Assembly: GCA_026874595.1 (NCBI GenBank)
Contig: CM049315.1
Span: forward strand, 72,709,416 to 72,773,415
DNA from: Sipunculus nudus
Lineage: Eukaryota; Annelida; Sipuncula; Golfingiida; Sipunculidae
DNA length: 64,000 bases
Direction: 5' to 3'
Shown one piece after another: positions 20,346 to 33,959 of this stretch (its first letter is position 1; each line of letters opens with the position of its first letter). Position numbers and translations under genes: made by a program. The notes beneath the pieces were generated by a model that ran no database searches, was not told the origin of the DNA, and worked only from the letters and a program-made list of their open reading frames with translations.

Positions 20346-23300
20346 GCTCTAAGGACTAAACAGCAGCCATCTGTACCATGGACAGTGCCTAGGATTAGGT
20401 ATTATAACAATTTACACAATCCATGTAAAATAATGAAGTTTAAATCAATACAATTTCAAAAGTTTATTGAATTACATTTAGACATGTCTCATCCAACACT
20501 TGCTTTTGTTTTGGCTGGTGCAAAAAGTAAGAGCACGGAAGTTATGGATAAAGCATGTGAGGTAGACTTGGCACCTCGCTTACTTGCTGTGCTTATGCTT
20601 GACTTGAGAGGTTTTTTTTGGAACCATAAACTTGTTGTTTAGCATTATTGCAGTAATTGTGAACAATGCTGGATTCATTATAATAACCTGCACTACATCC
20701 TGAACAGTCAGCACTGCCACAATTACTTCAACAATCATTTTCTACCACAACTAAAATATAAGACAACTAATTCCTTCAGTTCCATGGCGTTATTGCTAAA
20801 TATAAATAGCAACATGAATAAAATTTTTTAGGATATTTCCCTACAAAACCCTGTGACTTATTGGTGAAGCATAAACACCAAAATGTCAATGACTGATGTC
20901 TTTTTGTAATTTTGGTATTGGTCATGTACTGTCATGGATTTGGCCATCATGAGATAGATCAGATGTGTCTCAAGCAATACATTCTACCAAATCAAAATGT
21001 TAGATACTGGAAAGTATTTACAATAAGAAACTTTTTAAAATTCTTTTACAGGTATGTCAGCTTATATCTGTGTGAACTCAGGTTTTGGTCCAGTAAAAAC
21101 CAAGCATGTGTTGCTGTTAGGAAAGGTCACTTAATGTCGTATTACCCAGATAATCTATTACGTAAAACTCTAATTAATGTGTTTTGCTGGTAATAGAGAG
21201 ACGCTTGTGGATTTTGTTGAACCGTATGTGGATATATTGACCCATGACCAAGCATGTGAGTATCCCACTCGCTTGGTTCTTAAATCAAGAAAAAAAAAAA
21301 CAACAGTTCATTAGTGCTTTTAGTACCATGACCAAATTGTACTGTCTAAACTCAGATTTAGTATGTGACACTAACCTGTAATTCTCTAGTTAATATATTA
21401 AATTTGCTCTGTTTTTTTTTTTTGCTCTGTATGTCGACAGAGGATTGTATTTAGTGAGACCCATCTACCCATATTCACGCCTGTTTAGTACCACCCTGTG
21501 CTAATCACAAGGAAAAGATATGTCTTAAGTTACCACGATGGAAAGAAATCAATGATATTTAAGTAAATGTACTTCTTTTATCCCAGGTTTTCATGGTAAG
21601 GAGAAAACGTTTGTTTTCTTAATTTTAAAACCGATTACATAGGATTCCTTGGCCACAAAAATGTATATTTTAACCCAAAGTTGTCATTTTAAACGTAACA
21701 GAAGCACGCATATGGCTTCTGGAGTGTTTTCGGCCTATATTTCATATATTAGGGGAGATCTAACTTGTGTCTTTTGACACATCTATTCCTATGGCCCTGA
21801 GGTACTTCCATGCCAATGGGGACATTTACATCATGACTTAAATTAAACAGCCTATTTTATGCACTTAACCCATATATTATTTAATATATGAATAAGTGTG
21901 ACAGGTGAGGAGGATCCTGCAGAATTCCAACATGCTATCCCCATAATGCGCCACTAAAAACAATTTAAGCTTTGAACACATGCGATCGTTCATTTCTACA
22001 TACCCTCGTAAAGCTACAGCCAAAGCGTCTGTGTTGCCTTATCCCGTGCTGTTACATACAGGAAACTGTACGAACTGGAGCTACTGTGGGCTGTCTACAC
22101 CGACCACAAATGTCTTTCTGTTATAAATCGTGAAGGACACTCGACTTGCCTGGATATCAAATTAAATAATTGCATGTTTTATCAGTGTGAGTATTATGTA
22201 TATATTAAATACGGTGCCATGTCAACATATATAAACCATAAATTAAATATACTTTTATTGCTGATATTATGTTATAAGTATTGAAACAGACTTACTTGTC
22301 GTAATCATTTCCAGTAATTCATTATATATGTTACTGAGTGCACCTCATGCTTAAACAATTGACTCATTGAACCTGACATATAATTTCTTGGTATATATTG
22401 GGGATTATATAATATAATGACTGTGACACGTGCGAGATCACGTGTCAGGTCAGACTTATGATTAAATGACGACAAGTTTTTACGCAGCTAGATTTATTTA
22501 TCTTATAGATATCATGACAGGTCGCATTATAAATGAAACAGATGTTCGGTTCGTCTCAAGATCTTTAATCAATGCAGTAGATATTAAGTTTATTTAGTTT
22601 TATTTGCTTATAGTATATTCTATATCATTAGTTTTTTATTTAGTAATAGTATATTCTATACCATTCAGAAACTATGTTAATAACATAGGGCAGTGCTTAC
22701 GTCTTAAACCAGTCACTACGTTTATATAATGCCTGATTCGACAGTTTCTTTGGTCGAACCGATGTAAATATAATTAATCCTTGCATAACAGCCACATAAA
22801 AAATATCACTGGTTATTTCCAAGGTGGAGCATCGTGAACTAATTTTTTTGCAGGTTTGCAGTAGCTGGACTCTTTCAATTAAAATGCATACCTTAATTTT
22901 GTTTGGTAATCCCTGTTTTAATAACTTCCATGAAAAATTAAGTGAAAGGTCAGAAATCAAACAATTTTTAGAATTGCATACACTTGTTCAACTGTTTCCT
23001 CGCAGCCGCTGTTGGTCTAAAGTCAGGATAACAAATTTGTTATCACTGGATAGCTATGACCCCCAGACGTATTAATGCACGCATATACTTGAGAAAACTA
23101 ACTTAAATGAGGCAACAAATGAAAAAAAATGGTACCCCAAACCCCTCGTTTCCAGCTCTTTAATCTGATTTGACATCTGCATCACCGAGATATCGTCTCT
23201 TACCCCTCTGGACAGTATCTTATTTACTTGGCATGACCTGATTATTAATATTACTGAGAGAATTTTAAGTAATTTTGCTTTTTTCATCCTGTCTGTATTG

Positions 23301-23599
23301 TTAACAAATAAAGGTATCACGTATAGATTTATCTCTCGTTATATATCAAAAACATAATGTAATGCGGAATGGTCCGCTTATGATCCGGGCTGGATCCCTG
23401 GCTATGACGACTGAATGCCTGAGTGCCTCTTATTAATTTAATTATACAACCCATGGAGTATAAACAAAGTTTATATTTCATAAGTAACACTGCAGTTGGT
23501 CATCTATTTTGGCAAGTAGGTGTTCACCCATGCTCCACGTTGTGGTCCAGTTTAATATTTGACTGCGGCGACGAGGGTTTTTAATTTTTTTTTTATTTT
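20346..23599. other. Long non-coding AT-rich stretch
   Basis: About 3.2 kb without a supported exon, RNA gene or recognised element. The open frames (for example 20307-20642, 22824-23075) lack splice context and family motifs. Homopolymer A/T runs and short poly-T tracts are frequent. Confidence 0.4.
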
Positions 23600-23672
23600 T
23601 AGCCCAGTGTATTATAGGTCATCTTATCTAAAGCGGTGATCTTTTGTCCGTTTGTTCGTCCCGGTTGTCCGT
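23600..23672 (+). repeat. Dispersed repeat family, copy 3 (head only)
   Basis: Matches the head of the 1085 and 1963 copies (AGCCCAGTGTATTATAGGTC, then TCTAAAGCGGTGATCTTTTG and GTCCGT words). Degenerate. Confidence 0.5.
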
Positions 23673-24889
23673 CTGGCAAAAGAGTTGTTTTAGACCCGAA
23701 AGTTTGCAAACAATTAAATAGGGGCAAACCTGTTTTTATAATTATAATTTCTCCTTCGAGAAAATAAGCCAAAAGCTCCGTTTTTCTATGATAAATGACT
23801 GTTACATTTTAAGATGGCCTTATATCAAAACCACGTTTTATATCCTTTATATATATATATAAAGGTGTTTGCATATTATTTGTGTGTATATGTCGGGGTT
23901 TAGTTCAATATCCTTATTAATACCAACATATAATTACATGATAATATAAAGTTACAGATTTAAACATAATGAACTTGGTCAGACCACCAGTAAAGATATT
24001 AAGTGAAGTAATTAGCTTTATATTTAAGTTTATACCAGAAATAAGAACTGAATTACATGTATTAGGTTTCAGCTTAAACATAAAGCTTTGCCATATAATG
24101 TCACCCTATTTCAAAGCACTTTTCTTAAATACTTTCCTTTAATTTATAAGCACCCATATCGAGGTAAGGGGTTAACCCAAAACATTTGAAAAATATTACA
24201 ATTAATTTGACCTTTTGATTAAAATGTTGGAGAAATATTTAGAGTGACATTTGGGCAATTTTGATATTAATTATCATGGAATGAAGATGTAATGACTTTA
24301 GTTCTTAATACTGGATGTTGTAATATTTTTTAAAATAAAAATTGTCGAAATTGCAATCTGAAGGTAGAAAAGTCATGACTAAGAAGGGCCAGACACGGTG
24401 AGTGCATCTGCTTAAGTTATAACTGATCCGAACCATATAGCTTGTACTGTACTCCAGAATACATATTGTCAGGCTGCCGCTATTTAACTCCCGCCGCACC
24501 GCGCCTGAATAGCAAATGTAATTAGTCATGCAATATATAATAGCTTAATGTGCAAGGTCAAATAACATCGCCATTGGAGAAGCTTGGTTAGTCTCTTTAA
24601 TAGCGCACAGACAGCGCCAATGCGGCACACGCAAAACGAGTGAAAGGCAAGGGAATAAAAGTTTTTGAAATATTGAAGTTGTTTGGCCTGATATCCTAGC
24701 CGATCAACTATGCTTGCTTGGTACAAACGAGATATAGTTGATAACACGCAAGTGCTCTTGAATAAACTGCTCAGTCGCTCTCTGGGGGTATAGGGAGCCA
24801 AACGTTTTGGGAGTAGCTGTTATTTTCACACCTTTGCCGGGGCGACAAAATCATTTTTCGATTTTAAATTTTGGAAAAACGGCGTTCCA

Positions 24890-24930
<41 letters not shown>

Positions 24931-26245
24931 TATAAATATATATATATATATATCGTCCTTGACGAGGTAAAACCTACTATGTGCTTAGAGGGTACTTTTG
25001 AGTAAAAAGCATTTAAATGTTTAAATTTAAATATTTATGATTCATATTGTTTTCCTCGTGCTAGTTTGAGAGGACATATTGCACATTTAATTTAATTATA
25101 TTTTCGAGGCAAAGGAAAGGAAATTTATTGCAAATTTGGCCAGCAGCTGTGTATATATTGCACATAGAAATTATAACCTGTCGATAGATAGCACATAGTT
25201 GCAATTGCAACCTATATATTAGGGCTACTTTATTATACAAAACAAATTGATATATCCCCAAATATTATGGCAAAAGATGATAAACTAATTTACATGTATT
25301 ACACTTTATTGACTGAACGGAATGTCAATGGGTTTGATGACGTTTAACGAGAAATTATGGTTGAGTGTGCATGGGGTACTCATTTATCATAAATAAACCT
25401 TTTAATGCATATTTTGTATTACCACAGGTGCCACTAATCCTGCAATCAACGAGTAAAATACTTTTATTTATACGATTTTTGTTCCAAAATAACACCAATA
25501 TTACTTAACAACACAGATCAGACCTTACCAACATACAGAAAACAAACTCTCTTTAAATGGAATTAACTGTTTATTCGCTGTATGACTTATATGTAAATAA
25601 CTGCAAATAACATGACACGTGTGGACGAATGATGACTTATGATGTTAATTAAACCCAATATCTTTAAGACACCAACTTAAATGTGATAAAATGTAAAAAA
25701 ACTGCTGAATGTAGTCTTGGGCGTAATTACGAGAAACTGTAAACAAAGAAGTGTCTTCAAATTAATTTGTGGTTCGCAGTTCGTGTACTATGTTTTACAA
25801 CATTAAAGAAAGTAAACTAATGTTGACAGTAATAACTGACAGAGAAAAAATGTGACAGTTTTATTCAAACAAAGTTGATTGGGTCCTAAGTTAAAACTCT
25901 TTAACATAATTCTAATCTTTGTTAGTTCTGTCAAAAGTCTCTGTTACCCATGCATGGTCTTCAGTTTTGTTAGAAAGGCCACAGATGGGGTAAATTTGAC
26001 AAAGTCCAGATGTTTTTTTGCACCAGTGTTGCTGTTAAGCGTCAAACACTTCTTATGTGATCATTCAGGAAATATAAACGCATTTTTCATGCCTGTATAC
26101 TTCATAAATTTTAAAGGGATTTTAGCGAATTTACAAATACATAGCTTAAACTCTTGCAACAATGTTGTTAATTCCTGGATTGGAAAAGCAATGTCTTATA
26201 CTATATCCAACAAAAATAATTGAGAAATTTGATACTGTGCATAAT
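23673..26245. other. Long non-coding stretch with one AT microsatellite
   Basis: Holds an (AT)n tract at 24892-24953. Open frames at 24526-24801 (minus) and 25879-26223 (plus) show no recognisable motif or splice framing, so I do not call them genes. Confidence 0.4.
24892..24953 (+). repeat. (AT)n microsatellite
   Basis: AT dinucleotide tract with two AAATA interruptions. Confidence 0.95.
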
Positions 26246-26617
26246 TTAATCATTGAACAGATTATCATAAAATGAATGGTATTTCGAAGGGATTACACCC
26301 TTTAGCTGTTGAAGGTGATGAACCTTCTCCCTTTTTATTTTCAAATGCTGTTTATACAGAGCTCGGATTGAGACTGAGGAACTGTCTCTTGTTACTGAGG
26401 AGCGTTTTTGTGGCAGGTCTTCGTAATCCTGGGTATGTCGTAGTTTGTAAGCAGCATGGCCACTGGGTTTGCAGATCAAGGCACGTATGTCGGTGACAAA
26501 ACTGCCGCCAGCTTGGTTTCCAGGTTCTAATGCTCTTAGAGTTCGACTCAAGAGAATCTCTTTGTATAAAATTTGATCAAATGTCGTCGCATTGCATGGC
26601 TTCTGCGGTCTTGTCAT
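26246..26617 (-). CDS. 123-codon ORF, possibly transposon-derived
   Basis: ATG-initiated ORF, compositionally more balanced than its surroundings. It begins MTRPQKPCNATTFDQILYKE, has a basic stretch RALYKQHLKIKREKVHHLQQ and ends IPSKYHSFYDNLFND. The final motif (a charged helix, then IP..YH.FY..L) resembles a segment I associate with repetitive transposon-encoded proteins, but I cannot name the family. No membrane span or signal peptide. Either a small uncharacterised protein or the remnant of a larger mobile-element ORF. Confidence 0.4.
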   Translation of the reverse strand: MTRPQKPCNATTFDQILYKEILLSRTLRALEPGNQAGGSFVTDIRALICKPSGHAAYKLRHTQDYEDLPQKRSSVTRDSSSVSIRALYKQHLKIKREKVHHLQQLKGVIPSKYHSFYDNLFND

Positions 26618-27052
26618 CTTCAGTTGTGTAGTGTAGCCTGATGGTGCATAAATGGGAGGAACGAATACGTTCTCTAGAGAAGAATGACTAAGTCTGCCTC
26701 CATCATGGTGTAGTCCTTCTATATAGTTGTTCTATTGTGATACCATTCTAATGTATCATTATTTGAATGGTTTAGCGTAATATGACGATTCCATGTCACA
26801 GTTTAAAGCATGCAGAGAAATTTGTCAATGAACACACCCATTTTAAGTAAGGAACGAATTTTTTAGGTGTAAGTGGTGGACTTGTAAGTAGAGATCAAAT
26901 TAAATACATAAAGTACTTTATGCATATACGGAATGAATTAATGCAAAATCCAAAAGCAAGGATCTAGTACGTGTCCCGTTTTGGGGAAGCCCAATAAAAC
27001 AGGCTAATAGTTTCAGGGCATCATATTTGTTAACCCCCCCCCCCAAAAAAAA

Positions 27053-27757
27053 AACAGCTATATAGGCAATGTACTGGTTTTAAATAAACTAAGGGCATGC
27101 AATTTCATAAATGTTATTTGATTCTCATGGTTTATCGAGTGTTTCACTCTATTAATTCTTTCAACTAAATATTATTTGCGATAGCTAGTTATCTTCCCAT
27201 CGTTTCAATTGAATACTCGTTCGCGGCAGTTAATTGCCATATCAAAGCAAAAAGCCTGTCCACTGGTGTCTGGTACAAGAGTAAAAGTCGCAAGGAGATT
27301 CTGGAATACAGGAATAGTTCCTTTGAAGCATCTATATCATTGTCACATATAGGCCAGTCTACCTCTCACCTCCTTTGAATTTTCAGGAAAAAAACATGCT
27401 TTTAAGAAACAACAGCTATATAGGCAATGTACTTGTTTTAAATAAACTAAGGGCATGCAATTTCATAAATGTTATTTGATTCTCATGGTTTATCGAGTTT
27501 TTGACTTTATTAATTCTTTCAACTAAATATTCTTTGCGATAGCTAGTTATCTCCCCATCGTTTCAATTGAATACTCGTTCGCGGCAGTTAATTAACATAT
27601 CAAAGCAAAAAGCCTGTCCACTGGTGTCTGGTACAAGAGTAAAAGTCGCAAGGAGATTCTGGAATACAGGAAAAGTTCCTTTGAAGCATCTATATCATTG
27701 TCACATATAGGCCAGTCTACCTCTCACCTCCTTTGAATTTTCAGGAAAAAACATGCT
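27053..27757 (+). repeat. Tandem duplication, 358-bp period, two copies
   Basis: CAGCTATATAGGCAATGTAC starts at 27055 and 27413. The two copies (27053-27400 and 27411-27757) differ at only a handful of positions and are joined by TTTAAGAAAC. The segment includes an open stretch (STGVWYKSKSRKEILEYR in both copies) and, at its right end, the acceptor of the candidate exon at 27745. Confidence 0.9.
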
Positions 27758-27943
27758 CTAAAGACTTGCTTGATAAAGGAAAATCAGGTTGACAAAACCA
27801 GGAACTCAAGGGTGGCTATGCCTGAGCTTCAAACGTTGATGAACAACATATGGACAGGCTGCTTTAATGGCAAGTGGTATTTAAGAGCCAAAACAAATTC
27901 TTTGATGAAAACAAAAAGCAGCAGGGAACAGAGTCAACTTTGA
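27745..27943 (+). CDS. Candidate terminal coding exon
   Basis: A good acceptor (TTGAATTTTCAG at 27733-27744) is followed by an open frame to TGA at 27941-27943. It includes ALKTCLIKENQVDKTRNSRV, PELQTLMNNIWTGCFNGKWY and a final SSREQSQL. The next 210 bp are untranslated-looking and contain AATAAAG at about 28153, a plausible polyadenylation signal. I do not recognise the protein; the Trp/Cys/Lys-rich composition is gene-like. The upstream exon may lie in the duplicated 358-bp unit, but a 45-bp gap is too short for a normal intron, so the structure upstream is unresolved. Confidence 0.35.
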
Positions 27944-28188
27944 AGGAAGAAAATGTGTTCAGCCCGAAGTAAAGGATTTAGTCAATTATTTTCGGCGAAT
28001 ACGTTGAATACTTTGTGTTCTTTGGGAAGGTACGGCTTCATTAACAAAGTTGTATTCCACCGGTCTCTGTTTAACTTCTTGGTCCAAGCGTTATGATTTG
28101 TGCCCTTCAAACTTTCGCAGTATTGAAATAATGTTTTATCCTATAGATCATGAAATAAAGATTTGATTTGAGCCATATCAACAGACAG
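27944..28188. other. Possible 3' UTR
   Basis: Non-coding, ends in AAATAAAGATTTGATTTGAG near 28150, consistent with the 3' end of the transcript containing the preceding exon. Confidence 0.3.
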
Positions 28189-28249
28189 ACGGACGACGCA
28201 CAAAGGGTGATCGCTCTAGATCAGATGACTTATAGAGCCAGTTGAGCTG
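28189..28249 (-). repeat. Dispersed repeat family, inverted copy
   Basis: The complement reads AGCTCAACTGGCTCTATAAG and then the GAGCGATCACCCTTTGTGCG words of the 1085 copy's head. Only the head is present. Confidence 0.55.
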
Positions 28250-29188
28250 ATAAAACGATAAGCATGGCAGTGCAAATAGACCCAACACAAGGGATAATAA
28301 AAATAAAACACTAATAAAAATTATTAAATTATTAAATATCTACTGTAATCTTAATTATCTGCATGATGATAATCATATAACTGGCTATATTTTAACAATT
28401 TCTGTGGAATTAATTAATCTAAATAAAGAAAACAAACGAAACGGTTTAATTTGCTTAGAATTGGCTACTGTAATTTTCTTGAATTGAAAGAAAAGAACGC
28501 GGAACGTGGATATGAAGATCCAAGATCAAGAAACTAACGTATATACAACCTGGTACGCTCTTCAGATTCAGCAAATAATTACCTTTTATTTATCCCACTG
28601 GATATGGCTTTTCTTCGGTCATAATTTAAATGAAGATGGAGAAGAAACTTTATTTGGCAAAAAGTGAACGTATTCCTACGCGCACATCACCAGACTGTAG
28701 TCGAAGAGGTACCTGGCGTCAGTTATGAGTTCACAAAAAATATCGAAGTCAAATCTAGCTGTCTTTTTTACCAATATCAGTCTCTCGACCTGGCAGAGTG
28801 GCCGGTAATGACCAGGTAGATATAGCAGAAATATATTCAGAGCTTTAAAAAAAATTCAACACCCGTTATCCCGACAAATCTCGAAAATACAAAGGTTTCT
28901 AGAAATATCTGGTATGAGTCATATTGTGCAGTGCAATATCTACTATGTGCAGCTCTATACACATTGATGGTGAAACTTTTACATATAATACCTGCTATGT
29001 GCCATATAGGAGGTATTCACTACCATTGCTACATAAAGCAGTTATTTTTAATTGAAAATTACTGGGATCATGTATATGTTAGACACTAGGTGGCACCACT
29101 GTTGTGTCCCTGACATCTCTTGTAAAAAATCTGAGCAAATCTCAATTTGAATTAAATTTGCACTTTGGAGGTATTACCCCGGCATGGA

Positions 29189-29261
<73 letters not shown>

Positions 29262-29500
29262 AAGTCGGCTGCTATTTAAACTCTAAAGATTACTCTTTTC
29301 AAAAGGAATGTATGAAATAATTGTATACCAATAATCTTGTTCGTGCGAAATAAATAAAAACCAGCATTTAACATTTTATCATTGTTTTGTCTTGTTTCTG
29401 TCCAGTGTTTCTTTTTTTCATTCTTGTATTAGTAGGACTTATAATGTCTAATAAATAAATACTAATAAATAGGACTAATAAACGGACAAAGTTCATATTA
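28250..29500. other. Non-coding stretch with an AT microsatellite
   Basis: No exon or defined element. Contains the (AT)n tract at 29191-29258 and leads into the repeat domain. Confidence 0.4.
29191..29258 (+). repeat. (AT)n microsatellite
   Basis: About 68 bp AT tract with one ATACAT interruption. Confidence 0.95.
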
Positions 29501-29769
29501 CCAAAAAATAAACAAGATGACCAGAGGTCACGCGCTTGCCGGAAATGGAAATGATACAGACAGAGAGTGCATGTAGAAACAGTCATATGAATGAACAACA
29601 TTGTGGGGGCAGCAGAAACGGATAATATGTTTATTTATGCATGCTGACCTTTAACAGCTGCATATCTTTCTAGTGTAAAAGGGACCAAGTTCAAAATTTT
29701 TTTCATGAAAGCCCGTTAATCTCGTTTGACAAGAAGCAGTGAGACGTTTTTAGGTTTGTCATGTCAAGC

Positions 29770-30790
29770 TGGCCAAATGATATGAAATGCCGAAAACTAG
29801 ACCTGTCTAGCTATAAAAGCCGCTGAGTTATAAGCATTTGCATGAAATCTCGTGTTTTCTCGTTTGACGGGAAATGGTGCGAGCTTTGGCGAGAGTTTTG
29901 TCATGTCAGGTTTGTCAAATATTACAAAATGCCGGAAACTAGACCTGTCTAGCTGCAAAAGTCGCCGTGTTATCAGCATTTACGTGAAATCATGTTTTTT
30001 TCTCGCTTGACGAGATATAGTACGAGATTTGGCAAGACGAGCAGTTTTATTATGTCAAGACGGCCAAACGTTACGAAATGGCGAAAACTAGAGCCGTCTA
30101 GCTGTAAAAGTCGCCGAGTTATAAGCATTTCCGTGTACTCTCGTGTTTTCTCGTTTGACCAGATATGGTGCAGGATTTGGCCAGTCTTGTAGGATTGTCA
30201 TATCAAACTCTCTAAATGTTATGAAATGGCGAAAACTACATCTGTCTAGCTGTAAAAGTCGCCGAGTTATTAGCATTTCTGTGAAATCTCCTTTTTTATC
30301 GTTTGACGAGATATGGTGCGAGATTTGGCCAGTCTTGCAGGTTTGTCATGTCAAGCCGTCCAAATGTTAATGAATGCCAAAAACTAGACCTGTCTAGCCG
30401 TGAAAGTCGCCGACTTATATGCATTTCTGTGAAAATTTTTCCACATTTGACCAGATATAGTGCGAGATTTCGCCAAGTATCGCAGTTTTACTATGTCAAG
30501 TTGGCCAAATGTTGCCAAATGCCAAAAACTAGACCTGAGTAGCTGTAAAAGTCGCCTAGTTATAAGCATTTCTATGATATCTCGTTTTTTTTCTCGCTTG
30601 ACGAGATATGGTGCGAGATTTGGCCTGATTTCTTTTCTGACGAATCAACCTGGTCAAATGTTATGAAATGCCGAAAACTAGACCTGTGTAGCTGTAAAAG
30701 TCGCCGAGTTATAAGCATTTCCGTGAAATCTCGTTTTTTCTCGTTTGACGATAAACCGAGCGAAATTTGACGAGACTTGCAATTGAATGA
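29770..30790 (+). repeat. 148-bp tandem array, site A (about 7 copies)
   Basis: Unit landmarks are TTTGACGAGATATGGTGCGA, GAAAACTAGACCTGTCTAGC and GTCGCCGAGTTATAAGCATT. The last recurs at about 30116, 30264, 30412, 30557 and 30706, a spacing close to 148 bp. Units differ by 10-20%. Confidence 0.88.
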
Positions 30791-31620
30791 CGTAGAACCA
30801 AGGGAAAGCAGCCTTATGCAAAAAACTAGACCCTTGAAACATAAATATTAACCGAGATGGAAACCAAAAACTGCATATTTTCAGATCGTCAAGCTTAACA
30901 CACAAATTTGGTAACCATGGTAACGGCAGCACAAAGCTACATGTGCGGAAGAATAAGCCAATGTTCCTAGTTTAAGATACAACGATAAAAATTGTGCCAT
31001 GTTAAAATTATTTTAGATTATGCAGAAAAATGATATGTTACAGTGTTTCAGGTACCACGCCCCCTGGTGGCTATTTCCAAAAAATGAAAAACAGATTTCG
31101 AGATAATTATAAATAACACAAAATATATCAATTTCAAAGCCATTGTTAAAAAAATGCAACCTGTAGGTCATATTTAATGAAATCTCGAAGACTCTCGTTT
31201 GACGAGAAATGGTGCGAGATTTGGCGAGATTTTCAGTTTTATCATGTCAAGCTGCCTATAAGGTACATAATGACCAAAACCAGACGTCTGTAGCTTAAAA
31301 ATTGACAAAGTTACAAAAAATGGTCGTGTTATTTCCAATTTCCATGATTTTTGCCCAAAAAATGTAACCATGGTAACGGCAAATTTAAGTAAGCTACATA
31401 TCAAAAGAAAGGCCAGGTGATGACGAAAAAAATGAGCTATTGCAGAAGTGGATAAGCCTATTTATAGCGAAGTTATAGTGCAAAAACCGTTAACCATAAC
31501 TGTCGTGACCTTGACGCTTGACCTCGGAGCAATGTTGACCAATAACAATAGGGCACCTAGAAATTGGTTTGTCAATCAAGCCTGTAAGTTTCAAGTTGAT
31601 TGATGCAAAAGTGTGGCCTG
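30791..31620 (+). repeat. Linker block with CTCF-like motif and TGACC words
   Basis: Contains CACGCCCCCTGGTGGCT (about 31057-31072), an NR-type GACCTTGACGCTTGACC (about 31510) and a tail leading to ACAATAGGGCACCTAGAAAT. Related blocks occur at 36.1-36.9, 44.8-45.7, 47.3-47.6 and 48.2-48.5 kb. Confidence 0.75.
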
Positions 31621-33430
31621 GAGAGTCGTGACAAACAAACTAGACGACCAAAAGTCGAACGCTTGCCGGAAATCAGAAGTGAAACACAGACGGACAGACA
31701 GAACATATTGTCGGTTTTCTATTAATGGAATGACTCTCAGGGACATTGCTGAGAATATGTGGCCTGTAAAATGACATATGAGACAAAAGAACAGGCAAGA
31801 AGACAAGGCTGACAACAAACGACGAACAGACAGACATACTGACTTTGTGAGACAAGATTGACACCAGATGACTTAACCTAGTTATGGAGAAGATTCAAAG
31901 GAAGAAAATGAGTTATAATTTATGTAATTTAGATTTTTAGTTTCGGAGGTATGGCGAATTAATGATATACTTGGGAGGCTCGACTGTAGCGCCCTCTGGC
32001 GGACATATTCCGAAGACGACAAATGCGTTTCGTATTATTAGTGTATGACATGAGATGTCCAAGTTTCAAAAGGATTCCGTCAAAGCTGTGGCCTGTAGAA
32101 TGCTATATGTAAGGCGTAAGAACCAGCAAGCAGGCGACTTTGAGGATCACGGACAAACAGATGAACACACTGACAAAGTGACAGAAGATTGAAACCATAT
32201 GTCTAATCAGGTTGTGGTGAAGACTCAAAGGAAGAAAATAAGCTATAGTTTATGTATCTGTGGCTTTGGGTGTAGAGATATGGCCAATACAATGGTATGT
32301 GTGTGAGGGTCGTGTGCAGCGCCCACTAGTGGCCATATCCCGATAATGAAAAATGTATTTCTAGATATTAGTGTAAGACATAAGATGTTATAGTTTCAAA
32401 AGGATTCCGTCAAAACTGTGGCCTATAGAATGCTATATGTGAGACGCAAGAACCCGCAAGCAGGCGAATTTAAGGACAACTGACAAACAGACAGACACAC
32501 TGACAAAGTGACTCAAGATTGAGTCCAGATGATTATTCCAGGTTATGGAGAAGACTCAAAGGAAGAAAAAAGCTACAGTTTATGTAACTGAGGTTTATAG
32601 TTTTGGAGATTTTGCCAAAGCATGATATGTTGGGAGAGGTTCGAGTTCAGCGCCCCCTAGCGGCCATATCCGGAAAACGAAACATTGGTTTTAAGATATT
32701 AGTGTAAGACTTAAGATGTAATAATTTCAAAAGGATTCTTTCAAACTGCGGCCTGTAGAATGCTATATGAGAGACCCAAGAGCAAGCAGGCGAATTTGAG
32801 GACAACTGACAAACAGACAGACACACTGACAAAGTGACATAAGATTGAGACCAGATGACATTACTAGATCATGGAGAAGACTAAGGGAAAGAAAATAAGC
32901 CATAGTTTCTGTAATTGAGGCTTTGGGTTTTAGAGATATGGTCAATATAATGATATGTGAGTGAGGGTCATATGCAGCGCCACCCAGCGGCCATATCCGG
33001 AAAATGAAAAATATGTTTTGAGATATTTCTGTAAAACATAATATGCATCAGTTTTCAAATGCTTCTTTAAAAAACTGTGGCCTGTAGAATGCTATTGTGA
33101 GCCGCAAGAACCAGCAAGCAGGCGAATTTCAGGACAACTGAAAAAACAGCCAGACACACTGACAAAGTGACACAAGATTGAGACCAGATGACATTATTAG
33201 TTTATGGAGAAGACTCAGAGGAAAAAAAAAATAAGCTATAGTTTATGTAATTGAGGCTTTGGGTTTTAGAGATATGGCCAATGTATTGATATATGTGTGA
33301 GGGTCGTGTGCAGCGCCCCCTGGCAGCCATATTCAAAAATTGAAAAAAAAAATTTCGAGATACTAGTGTAGGACTTATGATATGTCAGTTTCAAAAAGAT
33401 TCCTGAAATAATGTGGCCTTTGGCGCAAGA
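31621..33430 (+). repeat. 330-bp tandem array, cluster 1 (5 units)
   Basis: Each unit carries CAGCGCC(C/A)(C/T)CTAG(C/T)GGCC, then ATGAAAAA, GAGATATTAGTGTA, CTGTGGCCTGTAGAATGCTA and GACAACTGACAAACAGACAG. The CAGCGCC word lies near 31988, 32317, 32648, 32975 and 33311. Confidence 0.9.
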
Positions 33431-33959
33431 TGAATGAAATCTCGAAAATTCTCTATTCACGAGATATTTTACGAGATACTGCAAAACTTGTAATAAAATC
33501 TTGTAGTACTAGTTGAATGCTACCTGATGCAAGAAACTAGGTCTCTCTAGCTTTAAAACTGACAAAGTTAGAAAAATAAGACCCCTTAATTTCGAATATC
33601 ATGATTTTCCCCCTAAATTTGTAACCATGGTTACGGCAAATTTGAGTCAGCTACACACCAGATGACAGGCCTTGGAATGACGATTAAAATGAGCTATTGT
33701 TGAAGTAGATATGACTAATAGTCACAAAGATATGAAGAAAAAACCATTTTGAGAAGTTTTGATGACCTTGACCTTGACCTTTAACTTCTTTTGACCAAAA
33801 ACAATAGGGCACCTAGAATTTTGTTTGTCCATCTTTCCTGAAAGTTTCAAGGTGATTGTGGCGAAACTGTGGCCAGGAGAGTGATGACAAACAAACAGAC
33901 AGACAGACAGACAAACAGACTAGACGACCAGAGGTCGAACGCTTGCCGGAAATGGCCGG

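Noticed and set aside
20307-20642. 111-codon plus-strand ORF
   Set aside because: It starts inside the SINE and continues into AT-rich sequence with no motif; most likely chance.
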